A stretch of 64,000 bases of DNA from Flagellimonas meishanensis (lineage in GTDB: Bacteria; Bacteroidota; Bacteroidia; Flavobacteriales; Flavobacteriaceae): NCBI RefSeq assembly GCF_019880545.1, contig NZ_JAINVW010000003.1:1178001-1242000 (forward strand), given 5' to 3'. Positions within the stretch are counted from its first letter, which is position 1, and the number at the start of each line of letters is the position of its first letter. The notes under the pieces were generated by a model that ran no database searches, was not told where the DNA came from, and saw nothing but the letters and a program-made list of their open reading frames with translations. The position numbers and the translations under genes are program-made. Shown one piece after another: positions 53,509 to 63,114 of this stretch.

Positions 53509-54603
53509 TCAAAATTTTAGTTCGTCAAGGTCGTTGTAGTGCACTTTTTGGCGGATGGTTCCCCGTTCCAAAACCAGCACCGCTGGATTGGAGCGCACAA
53601 TCGTTTTTAAGGTTGTCTCATCCGTGAAGTAAAACTCAAAATCAAGATTGTACTTTTTGACAATGTTTTCCTTTAGCTCATTACTTGATGCAGACATGCC
53701 TATCACTTTGTATCCTTTTTCAATGGCTTTGGATGTCAGCTGTTGAATCTGTTCAAAACTTACCTGATTGCTCTTGAAAAGATCGTAGGCCACCACCATG
53801 ACCAGCTTTTCCTCTTCCAAAAGTTCAGAAGCATAGTCCTGTCCTTCCCTTTCAATGGTAAAATCGTGAATGGGGGGTTCGTATCCTTTTTGGACCTCCG
53901 TGGTCTCCACATCGATGAACTCACCATCCACTGATGGATATTCCCCATTGGTCACGACAACCTTATCTTTTCCATCAACCTTGAACCTCCAAGCATATTC
54001 GTATAGGGGCTGCGGTGCATCATCGGGAACGGTCATGCCCTGTTGAATGTTGGCACCAATTTTATAGGGTCTGAAATCCACAGTGGGCAAATGGTTCAAC
54101 ACATGGTTGGCAAACAACGCACACAGCAGCAACGAAACTGTGCCTACCATCCAATTGGCTTTGGAGGAAAACAAAGGGGTAATGAACCGTCTGCCGAAAA
54201 ATAACACCAGAATCAAGATCAAAAGAATCACGTCCTTGGTAAACGACTCCCATGGTGTAAGCTTTACCGCGTCACCAAAACAGCCACAGTCCGTTACCTT
54301 GTTGAAATAGGCAGAATAGAAGGTAAGGAACGTAAAAAATACAATCATGAGCAACAGGCTCCACACGGTGAACCTGGGTTTAAAACCAATAAGTAGCAAA
54401 ACACCCAAAATCACCTCAACAATGACCACAAAAATGGATATGGCCAGAGCCAGTGGCATCAAAAAAGGCAAATCAAGTACTCCTTGGCTAAAATATTCTT
54501 CCAGTTTGAAGGAAAATCCAACTGGATCGTTCAATTTGATGAGACCGCTTATGATAAATAAAGCCCCGACCACTATCCGGGAAGTCCAAACCAAGTATTT
54601 CAT
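53509..54603 (-). CDS. DoxX/MauE-like membrane protein fused to a thioredoxin-like domain
   Basis: 364 residues, the BT_3928 type. The first 165 residues hold five membrane helices of the DoxX/MauE type (SGLIKLNDPVGFSFKLEEYF; FNKVTDCGCFGDAVKLTPWE with a CGC motif); the last 180 are a periplasmic thioredoxin-like domain without a CxxC. Such proteins are thought to work in redox homeostasis or disulfide chemistry in Bacteroidota. Its start overlaps the end of the DUF1599 gene by 4 bp and tpiA follows at 23 bp. Confidence 0.85.
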   Translation of the reverse strand: MKYLVWTSRIVVGALFIISGLIKLNDPVGFSFKLEEYFSQGVLDLPFLMPLALAISIFVVIVEVILGVLLLIGFKPRFTVWSLLLMIVFFTFLTFYSAYFNKVTDCGCFGDAVKLTPWESFTKDVILLILILVLFFGRRFITPLFSSKANWMVGTVSLLLCALFANHVLNHLPTVDFRPYKIGANIQQGMTVPDDAPQPLYEYAWRFKVDGKDKVVVTNGEYPSVDGEFIDVETTEVQKGYEPPIHDFTIEREGQDYASELLEEEKLVMVVAYDLFKSNQVSFEQIQQLTSKAIEKGYKVIGMSASSNELKENIVKKYNLDFEFYFTDETTLKTIVRSNPAVLVLERGTIRQKVHYNDLDELKF

Positions 54604-55142
54604 GATTGTTCATTTAAATGGATCATCGCAAAAACGGCATAGTTCACAATATCCTGATAATTGGCATCGATGCCCTCGCTCACCAAAGTAGCCCCCTGGT
54701 TGTCCTCTATCTGTTTTACGCGCAATAACTTCTGCAGGATCAAATCGGTAAGGGAACTTATCCGCATATCGCGCCAAGCTTCGCCATAGTCATGGTTTTT
54801 GTCCTCCATCAACTTTTTGGTAATTGCCACTTCCGCATCATACAAAAAGACAGCTTCATCTGCCGTTAAATCAGGCTGTTCCACAACGCCCATTTTCAAT
54901 TGTATCAGCGCCATGATTGCATAATTGATAATCCCAATGAACTCCGATTGCTCGCCCTCATCCACCTTTCGAACCTCGTTTTGCTGGAGACTTCTGATCC
55001 GCTGTGCCTTGATGAAGATTTGATCGGTAAGGGATGGCAATCTCAAAATGCGCCAAGCGGTTCCATAGTCGTGGGCCTTCTTTAAAAACAATTCCCTACA
55101 GGTATGGATAACGGCATCATATTGTTGGGAGGTCTGCTGCAT
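54600..55142 (-). CDS. DUF1599 (Nmad1-like) protein with two tandem copies
   Basis: 180 residues made of two similar halves, about 20-80 and 100-175: KAHDYGTAWRILRLPSLTDQ then NHDYGEAWRDMRISSLTDLI, each ending in a NYA(I/V)(M/F)A hydrophobic stretch. The domain, known as DUF1599 or nucleotide-modification-associated domain 1, has a helical fold akin to MazG-type nucleotide pyrophosphatases. Catalytic residues and substrate are unknown. First gene of the five-gene minus-strand run. Confidence 0.85.
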   Translation of the reverse strand: MQQTSQQYDAVIHTCRELFLKKAHDYGTAWRILRLPSLTDQIFIKAQRIRSLQQNEVRKVDEGEQSEFIGIINYAIMALIQLKMGVVEQPDLTADEAVFLYDAEVAITKKLMEDKNHDYGEAWRDMRISSLTDLILQKLLRVKQIEDNQGATLVSEGIDANYQDIVNYAVFAMIHLNEQS

Positions 55143-55235
55143 GTATTCTATCTAATTTGCGTAAATTTCGTCAATATGGGGTGCACAAAAGCACCGTGCC
55201 AAAGATAAACAAACACAACAAAGCTGGTATTTTTT

Positions 55236-56069
55236 ATGACCTTAAACTGCAAAGGTGAACTGATAGACCTGAGTACCCCAAAAGTAATGGGCATTCTTAA
55301 TCTTACCCCGGATTCGTTTTACGACGGTGGAAAATACAAGAACGAAGCTTCCATCCTGTCCCAGGTTGAAAAAATGATCAAGGATGGCGCTACCTTTATT
55401 GATATGGGTGCCTATAGTTCCCGACCCGGTGCCGAACATATTCCCGAAGCCACTGAAATGAAAAGGATGCTGCCGATTGTGGAATTGATCCTGGATAATT
55501 TTCCCACTGCACTGATTTCCATCGATACGTTTCGAAGCAAACTGGCTTCAGCATGTTTGGAGCGGGGTGCTGCCATGATCAACGACATCTCGGCGGGAAA
55601 TCTGGATCCGAAAATGTTCGATACCGTAGCCCAATTTCAAGTCCCCTATATCATGATGCATTTGAAAGGCACTCCCCAATCCATGCAAAAAGAGGCCCAT
55701 TACGATAATCTGATCAAGGACCTGTTGTTCTACTTTTCCCAAAAAATGCACGAGGCCACCTCAAAGAGAATAAACGATGTGATCATCGATCCCGGTTTTG
55801 GTTTTGCCAAGACCACTGCTCAGAATTATACACTCCTGAACCACCTGGATATGTTTCAAAGTCTGGAGGTGCCCATTTTGATTGGGTTAAGCAGAAAATC
55901 AATGATCTATAAAATTTTGCAATCCTCCCCACAAGAAGCACTCAACGGAACCACGGCATTGCATACCGTGGCCTTGTTGAAAGGGGCCAATATACTTAGG
56001 GCACACGATGTGAAAGAGGCAGCGGAATGCATTGCGCTGGTGGAAACTTTAAAGGCAAATGCCCTCTAA
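55236..56069 (+). CDS. folP: Dihydropteroate synthase
   Basis: 277 residues. Motifs VMGILNLTPDSFYDGG, IDMGAYSSRPGAE and DPGFGFAKT, with GLSRKSMI at the C-terminal end. Condenses p-aminobenzoate with dihydropterin pyrophosphate in folate synthesis; sulfonamide target. Followed by cdaA after 44 bp, an arrangement frequent in Bacteroidota. Confidence 0.96.
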   Translation: MTLNCKGELIDLSTPKVMGILNLTPDSFYDGGKYKNEASILSQVEKMIKDGATFIDMGAYSSRPGAEHIPEATEMKRMLPIVELILDNFPTALISIDTFRSKLASACLERGAAMINDISAGNLDPKMFDTVAQFQVPYIMMHLKGTPQSMQKEAHYDNLIKDLLFYFSQKMHEATSKRINDVIIDPGFGFAKTTAQNYTLLNHLDMFQSLEVPILIGLSRKSMIYKILQSSPQEALNGTTALHTVALLKGANILRAHDVKEAAECIALVETLKANAL

Positions 56070-56113
56070 TTTTTTGTTGTGCTATTTTTGCTAATTTTAC
56101 AAAAACACTGCGG

Positions 56114-56899
56114 TTGGATTTTCTAAATTTCCTTGAGTTTAAGATCACAGATGTCATTGACATTGTGCTGGTGGCCGCAATGCTCTATTATGTATACAAA
56201 CTGGTCAAGGGCACCGTTGCCATAAACATCTTCATCGGCATCGTTATTGTTTGGGCGCTGTGGAAACTTACCGAGCTGCTTCAGATGCGGATGATCAGTA
56301 GTATGGTGGGCGGTTTTATGAACATTGGCCTAATTGCGCTCATCATCGTTTTTCAACAGGAAATCCGAAAGTTTCTGTTGATGATCGGTTCCACCAATTT
56401 TGCCTCGAAGCGTAATTTTATTCGGCATTTTAAGTTTTTGAAACAGGAGGCCATGCCCACCGACATGAACGTGGAGGCTATCGTGTCGGCCTGTGAACGC
56501 ATGGGCGTGACAAAAACAGGGGCATTGATTGTGATGGAAAGAACCAATTCCCTCGACTTCATCAAATCCACCGGGGATGCCATGAACATAGAGATTACCC
56601 AGCCCATTTTGGAAAGTATCTTCTTCAAGAACAGCCCATTGCATGATGGCGCCGCGGTCATCCAGGATAATTTTATAACGGCCACGAGGGTCATATTGCC
56701 AGTTTCCAACGACCGGAGCATTCCGCTGCGATTTGGTTTGAGGCATCGGGCAGCAGTTGGCATCAGTGAAAAGACGGATGCCCTCTGCTTGGTGGTCAGC
56801 GAGGAAACCGGGACCATTACCTACATCAAAAATGGGGAGTTCATTCCTTTTAAGAGCACCAAAGAACTGATCGCACGAATCAAAAAAGATTTGGAATGA
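56114..56899 (+). CDS. cdaA: Diadenylate cyclase CdaA
   Basis: 261 residues starting from TTG at 56114, where the family's N-terminus (DFLNFLEFKITDVIDIV) begins; the longer frame from 56027 overlaps folP and adds a non-family tail. Three membrane helices (about 10-90) are followed by the DAC domain with DGA (178-180, SPLHDGAAVI) and RHR (210-212, GLRHRAAVG). It makes cyclic di-AMP from two ATP, controlling potassium/osmotic balance and cell wall. No CdaR or GlmM is adjacent. Confidence 0.92.
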   Translation: MDFLNFLEFKITDVIDIVLVAAMLYYVYKLVKGTVAINIFIGIVIVWALWKLTELLQMRMISSMVGGFMNIGLIALIIVFQQEIRKFLLMIGSTNFASKRNFIRHFKFLKQEAMPTDMNVEAIVSACERMGVTKTGALIVMERTNSLDFIKSTGDAMNIEITQPILESIFFKNSPLHDGAAVIQDNFITATRVILPVSNDRSIPLRFGLRHRAAVGISEKTDALCLVVSEETGTITYIKNGEFIPFKSTKELIARIKKDLE

Positions 56900-57666
56900 T
56901 GGACTGCGGAAATTGTAGATCAAGCCTACGTTCCGATTTTTCCTATTGCCCCAGCTGCGGCGCAAAAATCATCCGAAACAGATTGACATTAAAGCATGTT
57001 TGGCAAGATGTAAGTTTCCAGCTCTTCAATTTGGACAATACCTTCCTGAAGACTTTCAGGCATATGTTTTCGCGGCCCCATGTGGTCATTGAGAGCTATG
57101 TTTCAGGAATACGGAAAAAGTACATGAACCCCGTAAGCTATTTTGCCATAGCGATTACGCTTTCGGGTATCCTGTTTTTTGTGTTAAGGAATGTATACCA
57201 TGTAAATCTTACGGAGAGCAGCTTCTCGGATGTACAGACATCCCAGATGGACTATGTATTTGATTATCAAGGGCTACTTGCATACTTACTAATGCCGATT
57301 TATGCATTGATGACCTGGGTCGTGTTCTTGGATCAAAAAAAACTCAATTATACGGAACATCTAATCGCCAATGCTTATTTGGTCGGCCACCTATCGTTTA
57401 TACAGTTTTTGGTTTGTATGCCCTTGTTCGGTCTTTTTGATGTTCCGTACGACATTTTCAATTGGGGTTTTTTAGTGTTGACCGTGGGATACCAGTTTAT
57501 TGTCCTTCAAAAAATTTACCGCACGAATATTTGGTCCACATTGGTTCGAGGATTGGTATATCTTTTTCTGTTTGCCGTGGTTATGCTTGCCATGGGCGTA
57601 CTCATTGTGATATTAAGCCTCATAACAGGACACATGAGCATTGAAGATTTTAGGCCAAAAAGTTAG
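56896..57666 (+). CDS. DUF3667 membrane protein with N-terminal zinc ribbon
   Basis: 256 residues. CGNCRSSLRSDFSYCPSCGA (C4, C7, C18, C21) is a zinc ribbon; then FSRPHVVIESYVSGIRKKY, a short block typical of DUF3667, and five membrane helices. The function of the family is unknown. Its start (ATGATG) overlaps the stop of cdaA by 4 bp, so it is translationally coupled to c-di-AMP synthesis, and it could be a regulator or partner of CdaA. Confidence 0.85.
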   Translation: MMDCGNCRSSLRSDFSYCPSCGAKIIRNRLTLKHVWQDVSFQLFNLDNTFLKTFRHMFSRPHVVIESYVSGIRKKYMNPVSYFAIAITLSGILFFVLRNVYHVNLTESSFSDVQTSQMDYVFDYQGLLAYLLMPIYALMTWVVFLDQKKLNYTEHLIANAYLVGHLSFIQFLVCMPLFGLFDVPYDIFNWGFLVLTVGYQFIVLQKIYRTNIWSTLVRGLVYLFLFAVVMLAMGVLIVILSLITGHMSIEDFRPKS

Positions 57667-57668
57667 GG

Positions 57669-59441
57669 TCAAGCCACTTCCTCAGCCAAGAATTGGGCTT
57701 CGTATAGATCATTGTAATACCCTCCTTTGGCCAACAGCTCCTTGTGGGTGCCCATTTCCACAATCCGTCCCTCATCCATCACGATTATCTTGTCCGCTTT
57801 TTTGATGGTGGCCAGTCGGTGGGCAATGATTATGGATGTCCTTCCCTCGGTGACCTTGTCAGTGGCCTGTTGGATGAGCTGTTCGGAATAGGTGTCCACG
57901 GAGGAAGTGGCCTCGTCCAAGACTAAAATACTGGGATTGCTCACGTAGGCCCTTAAAAAGGCAATGAGCTGTCGTTGCCCACTGGATAGCATGCTGCCCC
58001 GTTCCTTTACATTGTATTGGTAGCCTTCCGGCAGACTCGATATGAACTCATGGACCCCGATCTGCTTTGCTGCCTGCTCTATTTCCTCAATGGTCACCGA
58101 GTCATCACGAAGTGAAATATTGTTTGCAATGGAATCTGCAAACAAAAATACATCCTGAAGCACGATGGCAATGTGAGAGCGAAGCGATTTTAGGGTATAG
58201 TCCTGGATACGGTATCCATCAATCAAGATTTCGCCGGAATTTATCTCATAAAAACGATTGAGCAGGTTGATGATCGTGGATTTGCCCGCTCCGGTGGCAC
58301 CGACAATGGCAACGGTTTCCCCGGCTTTTACCTGAAACGATATGCCATGTAGCACTTCTTCATCCGGCATATAACCAAAGCGTACATCCTTGAACTCGAT
58401 ATCTCCCTTTACGTCTTCCTTTTCCATTTTGCCCGTGTCCTCGATATGGCTATCGGTATCCAAAATCTTGAAAACCCTGTTGGCCGCCACCATTCCCATC
58501 TGAAGGGTATTGAACTTATCCGCAATCTGCCGCAAGGGCCTAAAAAGGAGATCCATCAAAAAGAAAAAGGCAAAAATGGAACCGGTATCGTTTAGCCCTA
58601 CATTCTCAATATTCTGGATGACGCCAAAATAGACCACCAAACCAATACCAATGGAGTAGGAAATCTCGGCCACGGGAAAGAATATGGAGTTGTACCATAC
58701 GGTTTTCAACCATGCATTTTGATGTTTTTCATTAATAATCCGGAACTTTTCCTTTTCTATCTCTTCCCTATTGAACAATTGTACAATCTTCATTCCGGCA
58801 ATGCGTTCCTGGACAAAGCTATTGAGATTGGCCACCTGGGTCCGCACTTCAATAAAGGCCACTTTCATGGCCTGTTGGAACAGCCTTGTGGCCACTAGGA
58901 TAACAGGTAAAATGGCAAAAACGATCAGGGCCAATTTCCAGCTGGTATACAACATGATGGCGGCGGCGAGCAACATTTTCAGCACATCGGCCACTATCAT
59001 AAAAAAGCCCTGGCTGAAAATCTCACCAATGCGCTGCATATCTGCAACTGCCCTGGTGACCAAAACCCCAATGGAGGATTTATCAAAATAGGCCATTTTA
59101 AAACTTATCATTTTCTTGAAAAGCCGTATTCGGATATCCTTGATCACCGATTCTCCCAACAGATTCGCGAAATAATTGAAGGATAATTGGGTAATGACCT
59201 GACCAAAAAGCACCCCCAGCATCATCAAAATAAGGGTGAGAAGGGTTTGACTGTCCTTATTCTCCAACGCTTCATTGATGATCCTTCGGACAAGATTGGG
59301 GATTTCCACGGCAAAGGCGGCAGAAAGTATCGCGGCCACCGCAACAACCCAAAAAATGACCCGGTAAGGTCGTGTATGGGCAAAAACCCTTTTAAAAAGA
59401 CCAAAATCGAATGCTTTGCCTATCTCATCTTTCTTGTTCAT
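57669..59441 (-). CDS. ABC exporter half-transporter (MsbA-like)
   Basis: 590 residues: six membrane helices (about 28-320) and an ATPase domain with Walker A GATGAGKST (381-389), signature LSSGQ (485-489) and Walker B ILVLDE (505-510). Works as a homodimer; substrates could be lipids (MsbA-like), peptides or drugs. Preceded by truA with a 17-bp overlap, so one transcript. The substrate is not indicated by the neighbourhood. Confidence 0.93.
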   Translation of the reverse strand: MNKKDEIGKAFDFGLFKRVFAHTRPYRVIFWVVAVAAILSAAFAVEIPNLVRRIINEALENKDSQTLLTLILMMLGVLFGQVITQLSFNYFANLLGESVIKDIRIRLFKKMISFKMAYFDKSSIGVLVTRAVADMQRIGEIFSQGFFMIVADVLKMLLAAAIMLYTSWKLALIVFAILPVILVATRLFQQAMKVAFIEVRTQVANLNSFVQERIAGMKIVQLFNREEIEKEKFRIINEKHQNAWLKTVWYNSIFFPVAEISYSIGIGLVVYFGVIQNIENVGLNDTGSIFAFFFLMDLLFRPLRQIADKFNTLQMGMVAANRVFKILDTDSHIEDTGKMEKEDVKGDIEFKDVRFGYMPDEEVLHGISFQVKAGETVAIVGATGAGKSTIINLLNRFYEINSGEILIDGYRIQDYTLKSLRSHIAIVLQDVFLFADSIANNISLRDDSVTIEEIEQAAKQIGVHEFISSLPEGYQYNVKERGSMLSSGQRQLIAFLRAYVSNPSILVLDEATSSVDTYSEQLIQQATDKVTEGRTSIIIAHRLATIKKADKIIVMDEGRIVEMGTHKELLAKGGYYNDLYEAQFLAEEVA

Positions 59442-60180
59442 CCACTAGTTCTTTTGGGTATAAAACCTTGGTCAAATATAATCCTTTTGCAGGGACGGAA
59501 ACCCCTGCCTCGCTCCTGCTTTTGCTTGCAATTATTTCTTTCATGATGTTCGGCTCCATTTTGCCCGTGCCAATATCAAGCAATGTACCCACAATGGCCC
59601 TGACCATGTTGCGCAAAAAACGGTCCGCGGTTATGGTAAACACCAAACGTTCCCCTTCCCATTTCCAGAAAGCGCCCCGCACCTCACAATTGAAGGTTTT
59701 TACATCTGTATTGGACTTTGAAAAGCATTCAAAATCGGAATGCTCCATAAGTAAGGAGGCCGCTTTGTTCATGTGGTCAAGGTTCAAATCTTGTCTCACC
59801 AAATGCGCAAAATCCCAATGAAAGGGATTTTTATGTTGGACCACCCAATATTCGTAGGTTCGTTCTATAGCATCAAAGCGTGCATGGGCATCGGGTTTTA
59901 CCTTAAAGATGTCCTGAACTGCAATGTCTTCTGGAAGAAAGGCATTGAGCCTATGTGCCAAATCCTGGATATCGGCAAGGGCTTCGAAATCAAAATGGGC
60001 AAACATTTCCTTTGCATGCACCCCGGTATCCGTCCTTCCTGCTCCCACAACCTCAATGGGGTGGCGAAGCAAGGTTGACAATGCATTTTCCAATGTCTCT
60101 TGAACCGTAGTGGCATTGGGTTGCTTTTGCCAGCCGTGATAGGCCTTGCCGAAATAGGAAAATCGGATAAAATATCTCAA
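59425..60180 (-). CDS. truA: tRNA pseudouridine synthase A
   Basis: 251 residues. Catalytic Asp51 in GAGRTDTGVHA; HFDFEALADIQDLAHRLNAF and YEYWVVQHKNPF are typical. Converts uridines 38-40 of the tRNA anticodon arm to pseudouridine. The last 17 bp overlap the ABC transporter start. Confidence 0.95.
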   Translation of the reverse strand: MRYFIRFSYFGKAYHGWQKQPNATTVQETLENALSTLLRHPIEVVGAGRTDTGVHAKEMFAHFDFEALADIQDLAHRLNAFLPEDIAVQDIFKVKPDAHARFDAIERTYEYWVVQHKNPFHWDFAHLVRQDLNLDHMNKAASLLMEHSDFECFSKSNTDVKTFNCEVRGAFWKWEGERLVFTITADRFLRNMVRAIVGTLLDIGTGKMEPNIMKEIIASKSRSEAGVSVPAKGLYLTKVLYPKELVDEQER

Positions 60181-60268
60181 ACGAATCCCTTACTTTTAAG
60201 GTCTTAAAGATAATCCAATCCTATCCATTTGTTGGGTACCGCTGTTTTTTTAGGAAATTTTTAGCGTA

Positions 60269-60763
60269 ATGACCAGAGTATTGTTGCTTTCCGATACCCA
60301 TGGACACATGGATGCCACCATCCTGAAATATGCCGCCCAGGCCGACGAAATATGGCATGCTGGGGACATCGGAAGTTTAGAGGTCACAGATCAATTGAAA
60401 CGGCTAAAACCGTTACGTGCGGTATTTGGGAATATTGATGACCATATGATCCAACGCGAGTTTCCGGAAAACAACAGGTTTATGTGTGAGCAGGTGGATG
60501 TCTGGATTACCCATATCGGAGGCTATCCCGGAAGTTACAACATTAGGGTAAGGGATGAGATCAGGCAACATCCGCCCAAACTTTTCATTTGCGGGCATTC
60601 GCATATTTTGAAGGTAATGAACGATAAGAAATTGAATTTGCTGCACATGAACCCAGGGGCTTGTGGAAAGCATGGGTTCCATGCTGTGCGGACCATGCTC
60701 CGATTTGTAATAAATGGGGAGAAAATATCCGATTTGGAAGTCATTGAACTTGGTAAACGATAA
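60269..60763 (+). CDS. YfcE/MJ0936-family metallophosphoesterase
   Basis: 164 residues with all five phosphoesterase motifs: SDTHG (8-12), HAGDIG, GNIDDH, CGHSH and MNPGACG. A dinuclear-metal phosphodiesterase of small YfcE type; the physiological substrate is generally unknown. Divergent from truA. Confidence 0.92.
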   Translation: MTRVLLLSDTHGHMDATILKYAAQADEIWHAGDIGSLEVTDQLKRLKPLRAVFGNIDDHMIQREFPENNRFMCEQVDVWITHIGGYPGSYNIRVRDEIRQHPPKLFICGHSHILKVMNDKKLNLLHMNPGACGKHGFHAVRTMLRFVINGEKISDLEVIELGKR

Positions 60764-60765
60764 AC

Positions 60766-60791
60766 AAAAAATCCCGGCCTAAACCGGGATT
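60766..60791 (-). terminator. Terminator of the DUF4293 gene
   Basis: An 8-bp stem (60770-60777 with 60784-60791, loop 60778-60783) with a U-run on the minus strand; it lies about 30 bp after the DUF4293 stop and close to the end of the convergent phosphoesterase gene. Confidence 0.75.
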
Positions 60792-60822
60792 CCTTCGCAC
60801 TAATACTACTAAGATGTTAGGT

Positions 60823-61233
60823 TCAACGTAAGCGATCAACAGATTTTACAAGATCTTCATCCTTTTTGATGGCCCTGTTGGCCAGGACCAGAAAAACGAT
60901 AGAAAATACAGGAATCAGCATCCCAATACCCTTCTCAGAAATAACATTTTCTCCGGATAAGCTTAGCGATCGGTAAACGAAAAATCCTAGTAAAAAAAGG
61001 TTCAATATGATGTTCAATCTATTTAACACAAATTGATTTTGTCTGTTCTTGTACAAAAAAATCGAAATCAAAGCCAGTGCTGCACTGACGTAAAATGCGA
61101 TACTGATCCAAAGCTCGTTTCCCGCAAAAATCCTTGCTCCTTCGGCATCTATCCAAATGTAAAGTACAAACGGAAGCACACCCGCCAAAAGCGCAACAAT
61201 CACCAAAAAAAACGTTTGGATGCGTTGAATCAT
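60823..61233 (-). CDS. DUF4293 membrane protein
   Basis: 136 residues, four membrane helices (about 5-27, 42-62, 73-92, 102-122) starting MIQRIQTFFLVIVALLAGVL, the pattern of DUF4293. Widespread in Bacteroidota; unknown function. Shares the 194-bp region with rho, transcribed in the opposite direction. Confidence 0.85.
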   Translation of the reverse strand: MIQRIQTFFLVIVALLAGVLPFVLYIWIDAEGARIFAGNELWISIAFYVSAALALISIFLYKNRQNQFVLNRLNIILNLFLLGFFVYRSLSLSGENVISEKGIGMLIPVFSIVFLVLANRAIKKDEDLVKSVDRLR

Positions 61234-61427
61234 TGTACCAATTTGATTTAAAACGCAAAAATAGATGTCTTTTTTGATAAAACTGCCCTTGTTCCTTAAA
61301 AATAATTTGTATACTTGTGCCGTTATTAGTAAAGCTCTTACCCAAGGAAATCTTTCCTCCAGTAGTTATCAAATAACTTTTTTACTTCAATATTCAGATT
61401 ATACAAGTTTAACTTATTCGTTATTTA

Positions 61428-62984
61428 ATGTTCGAGATTTCAGATCTAAAAGCTAAAAAGCTTCCTGAGTTGCAAGAAATTGCGAAAAACCTCAAAGTCC
61501 CCAAATTCAAAACACTGAAAAAATTGGACCTGGTCTACCAAATATTGGATGTCCAGGCCTCAAACCCAAAAGCTATCATCAAAGAGACAACCTCCGATTC
61601 CCAAGAAAACGGCACACCGAAACCAAAACGGTCCAGAAACTTGGACATAAAGGCTGAAAAGCCAGAGACCCCTGAAAGACCATCGAATAAAATCGTAGAG
61701 GAAAAAAAGGAGGAAACTGACCATCAACCCAACAAAAGGGACTTTAAGCAAAAGCCCCAAAACAATCAAAGAAGAACCAACCCCAGCCAAAAAAATACTG
61801 GGCACGACAAAAAGAACAGCAATTTTGACAAGGATCTGAGAAATAGGTACAAGGAACCCGAATATGAGTTCGACAGTATCATAGAAAGTGAGGGCGTACT
61901 TGACATAATGCAGGATGGCTATGGCTTTCTCCGCTCTTCGGATTACAATTACCTATCCTCACCAGACGACATCTATGTTTCCCAATCACAAATTAGGCTT
62001 TTTGGACTTAAGTCCGGAGACACTATTTTGGGCAACATAAGACCTCCCAAGGAAGGGGAAAAGTATTTTCCGCTTATCAAAGTGAACAAAATCAATGGAT
62101 TGGACCCCCAAGTGGTTCGCGACAGGGTTTCTTTTGAACACTTGACCCCACTGTTTCCCAAGGAAAAGTTCAAATTGGCCGAGCGCCAGAGTACCATTTC
62201 CACGAGAATAATCGATTTGTTCTCGCCCATTGGAAAAGGCCAACGTGGCATGATTGTTTCCCAGCCCAAAACTGGTAAGACGATGTTGCTCAAGGATATT
62301 GCCAATGCCATTGCTGCCAATCATCCCGAGGTATATCAGATTATCCTGTTGATCGACGAAAGACCTGAAGAGGTCACCGACATGCAGCGCAATGTGCGTG
62401 GTGAAGTGGTTGCCTCAACTTTTGACAAGGAAGCATCCGAGCACGTAAGGGTCGCCAATATTGTATTGGACAAGGCCAAACGTTTGGTGGAATGTGGCCA
62501 CGATGTGGTAATCCTATTGGATTCCATTACCCGTTTGGCAAGGGCGTACAACACTGTACAGCCCGCCTCTGGAAAAGTATTGAGTGGTGGTGTGGATGCC
62601 AATGCACTGCACAAGCCCAAACGCTTTTTTGGTGCGGCACGAAACATTGAAAATGGTGGATCCCTTTCCATTATTGCAACCGCATTAACAGAAACGGGCT
62701 CCAAAATGGACGAGGTAATCTTTGAGGAATTCAAGGGTACGGGCAACATGGAACTCCAATTGGATCGCAGAATTTCCAACCGTAGGATCTTCCCTGCCAT
62801 CGACCTAGTTTCTTCATCCACCAGAAGGGACGACCTGCTTTTGGATGAGAACACGATACAGCGTATGTGGATCATGCGAAAATATTTGGCCGACATGAAT
62901 CCGATTGAGGCCATGGAATTTATGGAGCAACGCATAAAACAGACAAAAAGCAACGAAGAGTTCCTTATGACGATGAGTCAATGA
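61428..62984 (+). CDS. rho: Transcription termination factor Rho
   Basis: 518 residues, longer than E. coli Rho (419). The N-terminal Rho_N domain (about 1-40) is followed by a Lys/Asn/Gln/Pro-rich hydrophilic insertion (about 50-140), typical of Bacteroidota, then the cold-shock-like RNA-binding domain ([15 protein letters not shown]) and the hexameric ATPase with P-loop QPKTGKT (279-285) and [16 protein letters not shown]. It terminates transcripts using ATP. A strong terminator lies after it. Confidence 0.97.
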   Translation: MFEISDLKAKKLPELQEIAKNLKVPKFKTLKKLDLVYQILDVQASNPKAIIKETTSDSQENGTPKPKRSRNLDIKAEKPETPERPSNKIVEEKKEETDHQPNKRDFKQKPQNNQRRTNPSQKNTGHDKKNSNFDKDLRNRYKEPEYEFDSIIESEGVLDIMQDGYGFLRSSDYNYLSSPDDIYVSQSQIRLFGLKSGDTILGNIRPPKEGEKYFPLIKVNKINGLDPQVVRDRVSFEHLTPLFPKEKFKLAERQSTISTRIIDLFSPIGKGQRGMIVSQPKTGKTMLLKDIANAIAANHPEVYQIILLIDERPEEVTDMQRNVRGEVVASTFDKEASEHVRVANIVLDKAKRLVECGHDVVILLDSITRLARAYNTVQPASGKVLSGGVDANALHKPKRFFGAARNIENGGSLSIIATALTETGSKMDEVIFEEFKGTGNMELQLDRRISNRRIFPAIDLVSSSTRRDDLLLDENTIQRMWIMRKYLADMNPIEAMEFMEQRIKQTKSNEEFLMTMSQ

Positions 62985-63012
62985 TGAATAGGAACTTCTA
63001 AATCTTTTAAAG

Positions 63013-63042
63013 CCCTTTATAATCCTTTATAAAGGGTTTTTT
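63013..63042 (+). terminator. Terminator of rho
   Basis: A 9-bp stem (63013-63021 with 63028-63036) and a T-run to 63042, 28 bp after the rho stop. Confidence 0.85.
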
Positions 63043-63114
63043 GTTGACCTGTTTTGGAGAAAAAACATATCTTTAAAATGATTTCCCACAAACAAACCTT
63101 AAAACACTTGCAAC

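Noticed and set aside
62336-62953. 205-codon open frame opposite rho
   Set aside because: Antisense to the Rho ATPase domain; typical shadow frame.
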